Source: Terriglobia bacterium
GTDB taxonomy: Bacteria > Acidobacteriota > UBA6911
Assembly: GCA_020072565.1 (NCBI GenBank)
Contig: JAIQGI010000051.1
Coordinates: forward strand, 1 to 64,000
Length of the DNA stretch: 64,000 nt
Reading direction: 5' to 3'
The position numbers and the translations under genes are program-made. Positions 45,736 through 54,891 of this stretch are shown here, one piece after another (the first letter of the stretch is position 1; each line of letters opens with the position of its first letter). Under the pieces are notes generated by a model. The model saw only the letters and a list, made by a program, of their open reading frames with translations, searched no databases and was not told the origin of the DNA.

Positions 45736-48669
45736 ATGAGAGCAATGAGGAAGATCGGGAGAGGGCTTCTTTACTCGGTTGCAGTGCTGGCCCTGGGAAC
45801 TGGTGCGCCCGGTCCCACGATTGCAGAAGAGCCCCTGGTATCCATTGTGGCAGACCGCGCGCCAGCAGCGCCGGCGATCCATGGTCTGGAAAAAATGATG
45901 GCCGCCTTGCGTGCAGGAAGCATCGCGTGCGAGAAAGTGACAGCCCTGGAAACCGCTCGTGGAAACACGCTGGTTGTCGTCGGACTTGGCGATGGCGAGG
46001 GCCCTGCAGCGCAATTGCTGAAAACCGCCGGTCTGCCGAAACCGCAGGGAGCGGAAGCGCTCATGATCCGGCGCATCCCCTGGAAAGGCAAATCCGTCCT
46101 GTTGATCACCGGAGCCGATGCTCGCGGCCTGATGTATGCCGAGCTGGATGTTGCCGATCGCATCGGGTGGAGCAGCGACCGCAAAATGCCTTTCAGCGAG
46201 GTGCGCGACACGAGCGAAAAGCCGGACGCGCCGCAACGCGCCCTTTCCATTTACACGATGAATCGGGCCTATTGGGAGAGCCGGTTCTACGACGAGGCTT
46301 ACTGGGCACGTTATCTGGATATGCTGGCGCAGAACCGCTTTGACTCGCTGGTGGTAATCTTCGGTTATGAGAACGGAGGATTTCTCGCTCCCTGCTATCC
46401 GTATTTTTTCGATGTGGAGGAGTTTCCGGATGTGCGCATGGTCGGCATCACCCGCGAACAGCAGCAGCGCAACCTGGCCGCGTTAAACCGCCTCATCCAG
46501 ATGGCGCATGATCGCGGAGTGGATTTCACCGTAGGGATCTGGGACCACATCTACCGCGGCGGCGTTCAGGGCGGCGGCCTGGCCGGCGCAGACGAAGCAA
46601 CCCGGAGACCCACACCCGGCCTGGTGTGGGGTGTGACCGGAGACAACCTCATCCCCTACACCAAAGCTGCACTCGCAAAGTTCATCCGTGCCGTGCCGGA
46701 TCTCGATGCGATCCAGTTTCGGATGCACGACGAATCCGGCCTCAAGCCGCAAGAGCAGCTGGAGTTCTGGCGGAGCGTTTTCCGGATGATGAAAGAGAAC
46801 GCCCCGAAGCTGCGGCTGGATCTGCGCGCCAAGGGGCTGCCGGATTCCGTGATCGAAGCGGGCCTCGATATCGGCGTTACGTTCCGTATCACCACCAAGT
46901 ATTGGATGGAACAGATGGGAATGCCGTTCCATCCCACGCACATCAACACGGAGGACCAATCCAACCGCCGGCACAGCTACGCCGACTTGTTGCGCTATCC
47001 GCAAAAGTACCAGCTTCACTGGCGGCTCTGGCCCGGCGGCACGGCACGCGTGTTGCTGTGGGGCGATCCGGAGTATGTGCGCCGATTCGTCGGCAGCACG
47101 CACCTCTACGATGGTGATGGTTTCGAAGTAAACGAGCCGCTCACCACGAAAATGGAAGCGCAGCCGCATGATATGAAGCCGTTTGAATTGCTTAAGCCAC
47201 AATACCGCTACTACGATTATGAGTTCGAGCGCTATTGGCATTTCCTTCAGGTCTTCGGCCGCATCGGCTACAGTCCCGGCACACCCGCGGAGGTGTGGCA
47301 GCGTGAATTTGAAAGGCGCATCGGCAAAGAAGCCGCGCCCTACCTGGAGAAGGGATTGCATCAGGCGAGCTGGGTTCTGCCGCGCATCGTCGCGTCCTGT
47401 ATTCCTTACAGCTATTTCCCGATGACCCGCGGCTGGGTCGAAAAAGAGCGGATCGGGGATCTCCCTTTTTACGCCATGGCGCAGGGAAGTGACATTCAGC
47501 AGTTCGCCTCCTTCGACGAGGAGGCACAGAACCTGATCGCCGGCAATGACACGGCCAAGACGCGGCCGCCCGAAACCAGCCGTTGGTTTGCTCAGGCGGC
47601 CAGGGAGATCGACACCGATGTCGCCGAAGCCGAAAAACGCATCGGCAGCCATCGGAACAAAGAATTTAACTCCACCATCATTGACCTGAAGATTCTGGCT
47701 GGTCTTGCTCTGTACCATGCCCGCAGAATCCCTGCTGCTGTCAGCTACCGTCTCTTCGAGCGGACAAAAGATGTCGGTGCGCTTGATGACGCCATCGCTC
47801 AGGAGCGCAATGCCGTCGAGGCCTGGAGAGGACTCGTGGCTGCTGCCGGCGACGTCTACGCCGATGACCTGATGATGGGCCTGCGCAGTTCGGGCTTGTG
47901 CGGCCATTGGAGAGATGAACTCGCCGCTCTTGAAAAGGGTCTCAGTGCCTTGGAGCGCCGGCGGCAGGAATTTCGTCCCGCCGGCACGACCACGAATCTT
48001 CAGATCGCGCATGCGCCGGTACGCCGCCTGCAACCGGGGGAAGAATTTGCAGTGCGCGCAACGGTCAGCGGACCGAATCCGATCGCAAAGGTGCGCGCGG
48101 CCTATCGCTTCGCGCCCGGTGAGTACCGCTATGTCGACATGAAGCCGGCCGGACCGTGGTTTTACACCGCTGCGATTGCCGTCCCGGCGCGCACGAGCCG
48201 ACTCGAGTATTTCATCGAAGCATCGGACGAAACCGGCAAACAATCGAGCTTCCCGGCTGCTGGATCACAGCCTGTTGCGGTGATCACGGGCGGCGACGTC
48301 GAACCGCCGCTCGTGATTCATCGGCCGGTCACGAGCGCTCCGGCAGGCAAGCCTCTTGCCATCGTCGCACAGGTGCAAGACCCTTCCGGGGTGAAATGGG
48401 TCCGCTTGCGCTACCGCAACGTCAATCAGCAGGAAGACTATCGGACCCTGCCGATGCTGCCTGCCGGCAGAAGGGGGCAATATCAGGCCGTTGTGCCCGC
48501 CGAGAGCCTCTCCTCAAAGTGGGATTTCATGTATCTGATCGAGGTGATGGATAACCAGGGCAACGGGAGGATCTATCCCGATTTCAACAAGGAAACGCCC
48601 TATGTGGTCGTTCGATTAGCACGCTCAAAGATGGCACCGCAGATGCGCGCGGATGCAGGCGGACGATGA
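45736..48669 (+). CDS. Exported GH20/GH67/GH84-like glycosidase family protein
   Basis: A 977-residue protein with a signal peptide ending near GPTIAE. Residues ~45-160 form an alpha/beta domain like that preceding the barrel in GH20, GH67, GH84 and GH115 (NTLVVVGLG, SVLLITGADARGLMYAELD). A TIM barrel follows (YWARYLDMLAQNRFDSLVVI, GIWDHIYRGG, FRMHDESG). Helical and beta-sandwich domains end it, with an Ig-like segment near 850-950. Candidate acidic residues include HDESG, but no exact CAZy family is assigned. The ATG at 45736 has GGAG at 8 nt and is preferred to the long leader frame from 45535. The GH39 gene follows after 22 bp, probably co-transcribed. Confidence 0.78.
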   Translation: MRAMRKIGRGLLYSVAVLALGTGAPGPTIAEEPLVSIVADRAPAAPAIHGLEKMMAALRAGSIACEKVTALETARGNTLVVVGLGDGEGPAAQLLKTAGLPKPQGAEALMIRRIPWKGKSVLLITGADARGLMYAELDVADRIGWSSDRKMPFSEVRDTSEKPDAPQRALSIYTMNRAYWESRFYDEAYWARYLDMLAQNRFDSLVVIFGYENGGFLAPCYPYFFDVEEFPDVRMVGITREQQQRNLAALNRLIQMAHDRGVDFTVGIWDHIYRGGVQGGGLAGADEATRRPTPGLVWGVTGDNLIPYTKAALAKFIRAVPDLDAIQFRMHDESGLKPQEQLEFWRSVFRMMKENAPKLRLDLRAKGLPDSVIEAGLDIGVTFRITTKYWMEQMGMPFHPTHINTEDQSNRRHSYADLLRYPQKYQLHWRLWPGGTARVLLWGDPEYVRRFVGSTHLYDGDGFEVNEPLTTKMEAQPHDMKPFELLKPQYRYYDYEFERYWHFLQVFGRIGYSPGTPAEVWQREFERRIGKEAAPYLEKGLHQASWVLPRIVASCIPYSYFPMTRGWVEKERIGDLPFYAMAQGSDIQQFASFDEEAQNLIAGNDTAKTRPPETSRWFAQAAREIDTDVAEAEKRIGSHRNKEFNSTIIDLKILAGLALYHARRIPAAVSYRLFERTKDVGALDDAIAQERNAVEAWRGLVAAAGDVYADDLMMGLRSSGLCGHWRDELAALEKGLSALERRRQEFRPAGTTTNLQIAHAPVRRLQPGEEFAVRATVSGPNPIAKVRAAYRFAPGEYRYVDMKPAGPWFYTAAIAVPARTSRLEYFIEASDETGKQSSFPAAGSQPVAVITGGDVEPPLVIHRPVTSAPAGKPLAIVAQVQDPSGVKWVRLRYRNVNQQEDYRTLPMLPAGRRGQYQAVVPAESLSSKWDFMYLIEVMDNQGNGRIYPDFNKETPYVVVRLARSKMAPQMRADAGGR

Positions 48670-48691
48670 CAGGTATCTCAGGAGGAAGATG

Positions 48692-50377
48692 ATGAAGAGA
48701 CTCGCAGCCGGCTGGCTGTTGTTGTGCGCGGCCATCCTGGAGACGGCGGTGCCGGGGCAAGGCAACCAGGATGTCGTAACCATCACTGTCGACGCTTCGC
48801 AACCCGGCGCGCCGTTGCGGCAGGTCTGGCCTTTCTTCGGTTTCGACGAGTGCAACTACGCCACGGCGCCGAATGCGCGCGCTCTGATGAAATCGTTGGG
48901 CGCCTCGCAGCCGGATCCCGTGTACATCCGCTCGCATTTTCTGCTTAACACCGGCAATGGCGTCCCCGCGCTCAAGTGGGGTTCGACGAACGCCTACACA
49001 GAAGATGTTGCCGGGACTCCTGTCTATGACTGGAAGATCATGGACGGCATTTTCGATTCGATCGTGAACTCGGGTGTGAGGCCGCTCGTCGAAATCGGTT
49101 TCATGCCCAAGGCGCTGTCCGTCAAACCTGATCCTTATCAACACGTATATCCACCGAATCAATGGGCCGGCTGGGCCTTCCCGCCCAACGATTATCAAAA
49201 ATGGGCAGGCCTGATCCGCGAGTGGGCGCGCCACAGCGCTGCTCGTTACCGCGGGGCGGAGGCCACATGGCTCTGGGAGTTGTGGAATGAGCCGGATATT
49301 TTCTATTGGCAGGGGACGTTCGACGAATACTGCAAGTTGTTCGACTATACCGAGAATGCGCTCCACGGGGTGCTGCCGAAGGCCATTTTGGGCGGGCCGC
49401 ACACGACCAGCCCTTCCTATCGCAGGCCGGCAGCCTGGCTGCGTGATTTCCTCGAGCACTGCCGCAGCGGCGTGAATTCTGCCACGGGGAAAACCGGCAC
49501 GCGCCTGGATTACGTGGGATTCCACTCCAAAGGCTCCACTTCCTTTGTGAATGGCCATGCGCGCACGAACCTCGCGGGCAACCTGGCCAACAACAAGGCC
49601 GGTTTCGAGATCGTGGCCGGATTCCCGGAATACAAAAACACGCCGATCATCATCGGCGAATGCGATCCGGAGGGCCTGGCCGCTCAATCCTCGACCGTTC
49701 AGCCTGCCAATGGCTACCGCAACGGCAGCGCCTATGCGGCTTACGAGGCAGCGATGATGAAACACACCCTCGACCTGGCCGAGCGAACAGGCGTGAACGT
49801 GAAAGGCATCCTGACGTGGGCCTTTATGTTCGAGGGGAGAGACTATTTCGAGGGGTTCCGCACGCTGGCAACCAACGGCATCCACAAGCCGGTGCTCAAT
49901 GTGTTTAAAACGCTGGGAATGCTCAAGGGGAAGCGTATCCGGCTGGCCAGCAGCGGCGCGTTGGGCGTGGATAAGATCATCGCGGAGAAAGTCATCGGGC
50001 AACCGGACATCGACGGCTTGGCCACGGCATCCGCCGATGCTGCGCAGATCATTCTCTGGAACTATCACGACGATGTCGCGGTTGCTCCCGCGGCGGCCAT
50101 ACGGATGTCGGTTCGTGCGCCGGATGCTTCCATCAAGCGTGCCCGAGTCACGCATTACCGGATCGACGAAACCCACAGCAACGCATACACCCGGTGGCTG
50201 CAGGCCGGCAGCCCCAAAGCACCGACTCCGGAACAACTCGCTGAATTTAAAAAGGCCGGACAGCTGGAGCTTTTTGAAGCGCCCAGAACCATCGAGCTGA
50301 AGAGCGGGCAGCTGCCGCTGGAATTTGAACTGCCGCGCCTGGGCGTTTCGTTCATCGAAACCAGATGGATTCGATGA
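48692..50377 (+). CDS. GH39 family glycosidase (beta-xylosidase-like)
   Basis: A 561-residue exported enzyme of clan GH-A. The signal peptide ends near VPGQG. The acid/base is Glu200 in LWELWNEPD and the nucleophile Glu323 in IIIGECDPEG, matching GH39 (beta-xylosidase, alpha-L-iduronidase). GFDECNYATAPN (51-62) is the N-terminal loop near the active site. The ATG at 48692 has CAGGAGGA at 5-6 nt; a tandem ATG at 48689 is possible. It lies 22 bp after the GH20/67-like gene and both probably act on the same polymer. The C-terminal beta-sandwich is retained. Substrate is likely a beta-linked pentoside by family, unproven. Confidence 0.92.
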   Translation: MKRLAAGWLLLCAAILETAVPGQGNQDVVTITVDASQPGAPLRQVWPFFGFDECNYATAPNARALMKSLGASQPDPVYIRSHFLLNTGNGVPALKWGSTNAYTEDVAGTPVYDWKIMDGIFDSIVNSGVRPLVEIGFMPKALSVKPDPYQHVYPPNQWAGWAFPPNDYQKWAGLIREWARHSAARYRGAEATWLWELWNEPDIFYWQGTFDEYCKLFDYTENALHGVLPKAILGGPHTTSPSYRRPAAWLRDFLEHCRSGVNSATGKTGTRLDYVGFHSKGSTSFVNGHARTNLAGNLANNKAGFEIVAGFPEYKNTPIIIGECDPEGLAAQSSTVQPANGYRNGSAYAAYEAAMMKHTLDLAERTGVNVKGILTWAFMFEGRDYFEGFRTLATNGIHKPVLNVFKTLGMLKGKRIRLASSGALGVDKIIAEKVIGQPDIDGLATASADAAQIILWNYHDDVAVAPAAAIRMSVRAPDASIKRARVTHYRIDETHSNAYTRWLQAGSPKAPTPEQLAEFKKAGQLELFEAPRTIELKSGQLPLEFELPRLGVSFIETRWIR

Positions 50378-50505
50378 AAACTCATAAGCATACCTGTGCC
50401 CATGGCGTTCACCTGCAGAACGAAGGAGAAATCACCCGCTGCTCCCAAGAACTCTCCGCCGCCCGGTGGACCCGCTTTTAAGATTCAAGGCGATAAAACA
50501 AAGTA

Positions 50506-50574
50506 AACCTCGAAGGCTCCAAGGCTCAAAGATCTCAAAATTGAGTTTCTCTGAGCCTTGGAGTCTTTGAGGTT
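50506..50574. repeat. Long inverted repeat related to the CGAAGACC family
   Basis: The 23-bp arms at 50506-50528 and 50552-50574 differ at two positions; they contain CGAAGGCTCCAAGGCTC in the left arm. The loop contains a second small dyad. It lies between the convergent GH39 and TonB receptor genes in the 50378-50729 gap, 129 bp after the GH39 stop. Confidence 0.7.
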
Positions 50575-50665
50575 CAAACTCCTTTTCGCGCAAAAACATA
50601 CCTGGGCAGGTAGCCTGCAAGCTTGCCGATGGAGTAGCGCGCGGGAGGCGCGGTCGCACCTGTGC

Positions 50666-50703
50666 AAAAAAACTGGGCCAAGTCCCCGGAGGACCTGGCC
50701 CAG
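50666..50703 (-). terminator. Rho-independent terminator of the TonB receptor gene
   Basis: On the minus strand CTGGGCCAGGTCC (50703-50691) and GGACTTGGCCCAG (50685-50673) form a 13-bp stem with one G-U wobble and a 5-nt loop, followed by TTTTTTT. It begins 26 bp past the stop at 50730. This is the clearest intrinsic terminator in the window. Confidence 0.9.
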
Positions 50704-50729
50704 CACTACATACCAAAGATGAGGCGGAT

Positions 50730-53700
50730 CTAGAACGAAATCGCCAGGCGGAATTCGATCACCCGCGGACCGTTCGATGCGCCGGTGGTAGTCGCCCAGC
50801 CGCTGCCACGAACGCCGCCGCTGGGTGGGTTTCGGAAGATCGGGTGATTGAAAGCGTTCAGGAACTGCGCCTGGAACGTAAGCCGCGACCGTTCGGTGAT
50901 CGCAACTGCCTTATTGAGGCTCATGTCGCATTCGAACGAGCCGGGGCCATAGATATAAAACGCGCCGACGTATGTGCCGGGCGTGGTGTTGGCTGTAATG
51001 TACTGCGTATTGGCGCCGACACCTACGGTCCGGTACTTGGGATCGATCATCTGGACAAAGTTGGCGCTGGTTTTAAACACTCCGACGGCATTCTGGAGGT
51101 CCTCCCTGGTGATTCCGTTGAGGTTCAGGCCGCCATCGGCAAGGTTGTTGAACGTGGTGTAGCCGCCAGTGATGCGGCCGGGGGATCCGCTCCGGTACGT
51201 CATAATCGTGCCGACGTTCCAGCCGCCGATGACCCTGTCAAGCGGGCCTTTTCCATTGAAGAACATCTTCCCGGACCCGAAGGGCAAGTCCACGTACCCG
51301 GAGATGTTGAAGACATGGCGAATGTCTATTGTTGGCCCATAGCTCTCCCGGAGATTACGCAGGGTATATGTGGTGTAGGCGCCAGTCCAGTCGTTCCCCC
51401 CAGCGGTCCCCCCCGGGTCTACGCCCAGACCGTGGCTCCAGGTGTAATTGGCATTGAACTGCAGGCCGTGCCAGTACTGCTGGCGGAAATCAACCTGCAT
51501 GGCGTTGTAATTGGAATAGCCCGGATCCGTCATCACCGTGACCGGGATCCCCGACCCGTACGGATTGGCCTGGAAGAAATTGATCGGGTAGCCTGCACCC
51601 GCCCCCGTATATCCCATGCGGGCGCAGGGAGCGAAGGAGGACCCCACCAGGTTGCAGAAGTACGGGACCGTGCCGTAGGTGGTGAGCACATTTGCCATCC
51701 CGCCGACAGAGCCGGTGTTCAGGGTTGTGATGAAGGAAGCGCGCCTGAACTCGCTGCTCGTCTGCGAACCGTTCCGGTCTCCCGTGAAAGCCGCCGTCAG
51801 GATCGGCAGAGCCACCGTGCCGCCAGCAGGATTGAGGTTGGCGAACGAGATAGTGCCGTTGGCGGCGTTGATGGCCAGGTTTTTCTGGGCGTTCTTGAAA
51901 TCCTGGAGGAACCCGTTCTCGAACACATTGACCTCGTTAACGTTTAACGACAGCCACTGGTGCACGACGCGGTTTCCGTTGTAGCGGACTTCAAGGGCAC
52001 GCGATTTACCCAGCCTTTGCTGAATGCCAAAAGTCCAGCTCATCGTGTACGGCTGACGGATGTTGTAATCCATCCCGTTGATGCCGTTCCCCTGGGAACT
52101 GTTGTTGAACGTGAAATTTCCCGCGGGAATGGACTTTTGATAGGACGGCGGATCGTACGAAAACGATGGGAAGGGTTGCCCAAGGAAGAGACTGCCCGGG
52201 GCAAAACTTCCCGGCGCGGTGCTGTTCCGTGCCGTCGCCGTATAGAATTGGTAGTAGAACGAGCCGTAATCGGTCGCATTGTTCCAGAAATACTGGTACG
52301 GTACCGTATAGTTGCGATACGAGAAGCTCGTGCGGATTACGGTGTTGCCCTCACCGAAAATCTTTTTCAGGAAACTGTTCCCGAACTTCGGGCTCCAGGC
52401 GATCCCCAATGACGGCTGCGGCGTGACGTACCAGCTGTTATAAGGATTCGCAATCTCATCGATCGTCGGATTCATGTTGCCGGTGAGAGTGCCGGGCTTG
52501 AAAAGATTGCCGACGCCGGAAGGCCCCCAGATCGAGGACAAGGTGGCGCTGTGATACAATCCATTCAGGTCTGTGCTCGCCGCGGTGAAATCCCAGCGGA
52601 AGCCGGCGTTAATGGTCAGATTCGGCAGCATGTGCCAGGCGTCCTGGATGAATATCCCCCCTGCCTTGGCGAGTTCGTTCAGATCGAAGTGCCCCAACGG
52701 CTTCTGGATGTATTGAGCGCTTTTCTTGTCGTACTTGTACATCCCCGTCATGTAGGAGACGCGCCCGGTCAGCAGCGCATACAGGCTGCGCGCAGTGCCC
52801 TGTTGGTTCGTATTCGAAAAAGGCAATGGCTGGTAGCTGCCCGCATTGGTCAAGGCATTGACAGCGGGATCTCCGACATCCATCCCGACGTTCTGCCACG
52901 TAGGCTCCGCTCCATTCCAATATTTATCCTGCTCACGATAAGCCGAGAACCCAAAACTGAGCGCGTGCTTTCCCTTCTGCCAGTTGAGCGTATCGGCAAG
53001 GGTCCAGACGGGATAATACGTGGGGATCGGATAACTATATGTCATCGGCGAAGTGACCAACGGCCAAGTCACGTCTAAGGGATGTGCACCCCAATCGTAG
53101 GTGGTAAAGCCATTCTGGGCATACGGATACAGGTAGCCTAACCGGAAGGCATTGAGCATCGTATTCGTTGCCGTCCAGTCAATCCCCAGCGAACCGGAGA
53201 TGTTATTGGATTTAAAACCACCAGCCCTGTCAGTAAACTCCTGTCCCGGGAAAAGGGGAGCTCCGGAAGTCGGTTGTGACCTCTTGGTCTGGTTCGCGGT
53301 CACGCTGAAGCGCCATTTTGAAACGGGGGAGTAATCCACGCGGAACGTCGGGAACCAGCGTATGTCTGGATTCGGCGTTTGCCAGTTGATCGCATTCGTG
53401 AGCAGGTCGGTGTTGGGGGTGCTTGTCGCCCCGACGATGGCACTGTTGATGAGTGCCAGCTGAGCGGCTATCACACTGTTCGTGGTGTTCGAAAGCGTGG
53501 GGTCATAGGCTTTGGCTAATTGAAGCACGTTGACGGTATGGCTCTGCCCGTCCGAACCGACGTAGGTATAATTTCCTGCCTGCCCGGCCGGATTCAGGAC
53601 AGTGGCGCCTCGGGTCGAAGTGCCCGGCTGCCGCGAGGTGGCGAGGCTGAAAAAGAAGAACAGCTTGTCCTTGAAGACCGGACCACCGACGTTGCCGCCA

Positions 53701-54539
53701 AAATCGTTCAGCTTGATCCTCGCCCTGGGGACGCCGCGGGCATTGCCGGACCAGGTGTTGGCGTTCAGCCAATCGTTGCGGAGATCCTCGAAGAAGCTGC
53801 CGTGCCACGTGTTGGTCCCGCGTTTGGTTGTATAGTTGACTTGCATGGCGGCCGCGCCGAAGCCCTGGTTTTCGTCGAGCTGGGCGGTCTGCACCGTCAT
53901 CTCCTCGATGTTCTCCAGCCGGACGCTGACGCTCGGCTGGGAATTGCCGCCGAACTTCATGCGGCTCGTGCTGCTGATGACGCCATCTATGTTGTTGCCC
54001 TGGGCGGCCGTCGGCAGACCATTCCACGTGCCCGTATACCCGGGAACATAGCGTGTAAACTGGCCAATGTCGCGGCCCTGGAGAGGCAAGGAGCCGATGT
54101 TTTTGACATCAATGGTCGAGCCAATGGCCACGGCCGTCGTCTCCACAACCGGCGTTGCGGCCTCGACGGTGATCACCTCAGTCGGCGCACCGACCTGCAA
54201 AGCCGCCAGGATATCGGTGGCCTTGGTCGCCGCGACGGTCACCTCGTCGTACACTGTATTCCGGAAACCTTTGCTGGAAATCGTCAGCTTGTACTTGCCA
54301 ACCGACAGGTTGGGAAAAGTGTAGGTGCCTGCGCTCGTGGTCACGGCATTACGGATTTCGTTCGTCGCCAGATCGACGAGCTCCAGCACGGCATTCGGCA
54401 CCACCTTCTCCTGTGGGTCAAGCACGGTGATATTGATTCGCCCGCGGGTTTCCTGTCCCCACACGGGCGCCGTTAGAGCCAAAACGATAAGCCCAATCGT
54501 GATACAGAACAGACTCCTTTCGAAAAACCAGCGCGACAT
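50730..54539 (-). CDS. TonB-dependent receptor, Oar-like with carboxypeptidase-regulatory domain
   Basis: A 1,269-residue outer-membrane receptor. The signal peptide ends TAPVWGQ. An Ig-like carboxypeptidase-regulatory domain (ITVLDPQEKVVPNAVLELVD, GTYTFPNLSVGKYKLTIS) precedes the plug (LPLQGRDIGQFTRYVPG, NIDGVISSTSRMKFGGNSQP) and a long 22-strand-type barrel. It ends RLAISF with a C-terminal Phe, the usual outer-membrane insertion signal. The start has AAAGGAGG at 5 nt. A sigma70-type promoter lies at 54715-54743 and a strong terminator at 50666-50703, so it is a single-gene unit. Such receptors in Acidobacteriota often import oligosaccharides, which fits the locus. No partner SusD-like gene is present. 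Confidence 0.95.
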   Translation of the reverse strand: MSRWFFERSLFCITIGLIVLALTAPVWGQETRGRINITVLDPQEKVVPNAVLELVDLATNEIRNAVTTSAGTYTFPNLSVGKYKLTISSKGFRNTVYDEVTVAATKATDILAALQVGAPTEVITVEAATPVVETTAVAIGSTIDVKNIGSLPLQGRDIGQFTRYVPGYTGTWNGLPTAAQGNNIDGVISSTSRMKFGGNSQPSVSVRLENIEEMTVQTAQLDENQGFGAAAMQVNYTTKRGTNTWHGSFFEDLRNDWLNANTWSGNARGVPRARIKLNDFGGNVGGPVFKDKLFFFFSLATSRQPGTSTRGATVLNPAGQAGNYTYVGSDGQSHTVNVLQLAKAYDPTLSNTTNSVIAAQLALINSAIVGATSTPNTDLLTNAINWQTPNPDIRWFPTFRVDYSPVSKWRFSVTANQTKRSQPTSGAPLFPGQEFTDRAGGFKSNNISGSLGIDWTATNTMLNAFRLGYLYPYAQNGFTTYDWGAHPLDVTWPLVTSPMTYSYPIPTYYPVWTLADTLNWQKGKHALSFGFSAYREQDKYWNGAEPTWQNVGMDVGDPAVNALTNAGSYQPLPFSNTNQQGTARSLYALLTGRVSYMTGMYKYDKKSAQYIQKPLGHFDLNELAKAGGIFIQDAWHMLPNLTINAGFRWDFTAASTDLNGLYHSATLSSIWGPSGVGNLFKPGTLTGNMNPTIDEIANPYNSWYVTPQPSLGIAWSPKFGNSFLKKIFGEGNTVIRTSFSYRNYTVPYQYFWNNATDYGSFYYQFYTATARNSTAPGSFAPGSLFLGQPFPSFSYDPPSYQKSIPAGNFTFNNSSQGNGINGMDYNIRQPYTMSWTFGIQQRLGKSRALEVRYNGNRVVHQWLSLNVNEVNVFENGFLQDFKNAQKNLAINAANGTISFANLNPAGGTVALPILTAAFTGDRNGSQTSSEFRRASFITTLNTGSVGGMANVLTTYGTVPYFCNLVGSSFAPCARMGYTGAGAGYPINFFQANPYGSGIPVTVMTDPGYSNYNAMQVDFRQQYWHGLQFNANYTWSHGLGVDPGGTAGGNDWTGAYTTYTLRNLRESYGPTIDIRHVFNISGYVDLPFGSGKMFFNGKGPLDRVIGGWNVGTIMTYRSGSPGRITGGYTTFNNLADGGLNLNGITREDLQNAVGVFKTSANFVQMIDPKYRTVGVGANTQYITANTTPGTYVGAFYIYGPGSFECDMSLNKAVAITERSRLTFQAQFLNAFNHPIFRNPPSGGVRGSGWATTTGASNGPRVIEFRLAISF

Positions 54540-54714
54540 TAGAGCCTCCTTTCAGCAGAAAGCAACGTGACGAGTATGATGGAGTGAATGCCAGGGACCC
54601 CAAAGAACGTAAGATGACTGATAGTGATCGGGAGAACCGACCGCCACGATGCCTGGGGGTGTTGATACAAGCACCTGCATACAAAATGTCCTGCTTACGC
54701 AGCTTTTAGCAGGG

Positions 54715-54743
54715 AGCATACGAGCGCTGGATGATAACGTCAA
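54715..54743 (-). promoter_or_regulatory. Sigma70-like promoter of the TonB receptor gene
   Basis: TTGACG (54743-54738), 17 nt, TATGCT (54720-54715) on the minus strand. The predicted start near 54707 leaves a leader of about 168 nt. Beginning just past the -10 box, CCTGCT and AGCAGG form a dyad spaced by 12 nt, a possible operator or early hairpin. Confidence 0.75.
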
Positions 54744-54891
54744 GACATTTCTTGCGAATCCTAAATAAATATTTTTGTATGCCCTTGGGCCCTTGCGGCA
54801 GACTGAAAATCCTTTTCCCTTGTTCCGTTGGTCCTCGGCGCTTAGAATCAGCGAGCTTGAGCTGAGTTGTGAGGCGCTATCAGTGAGCAGT

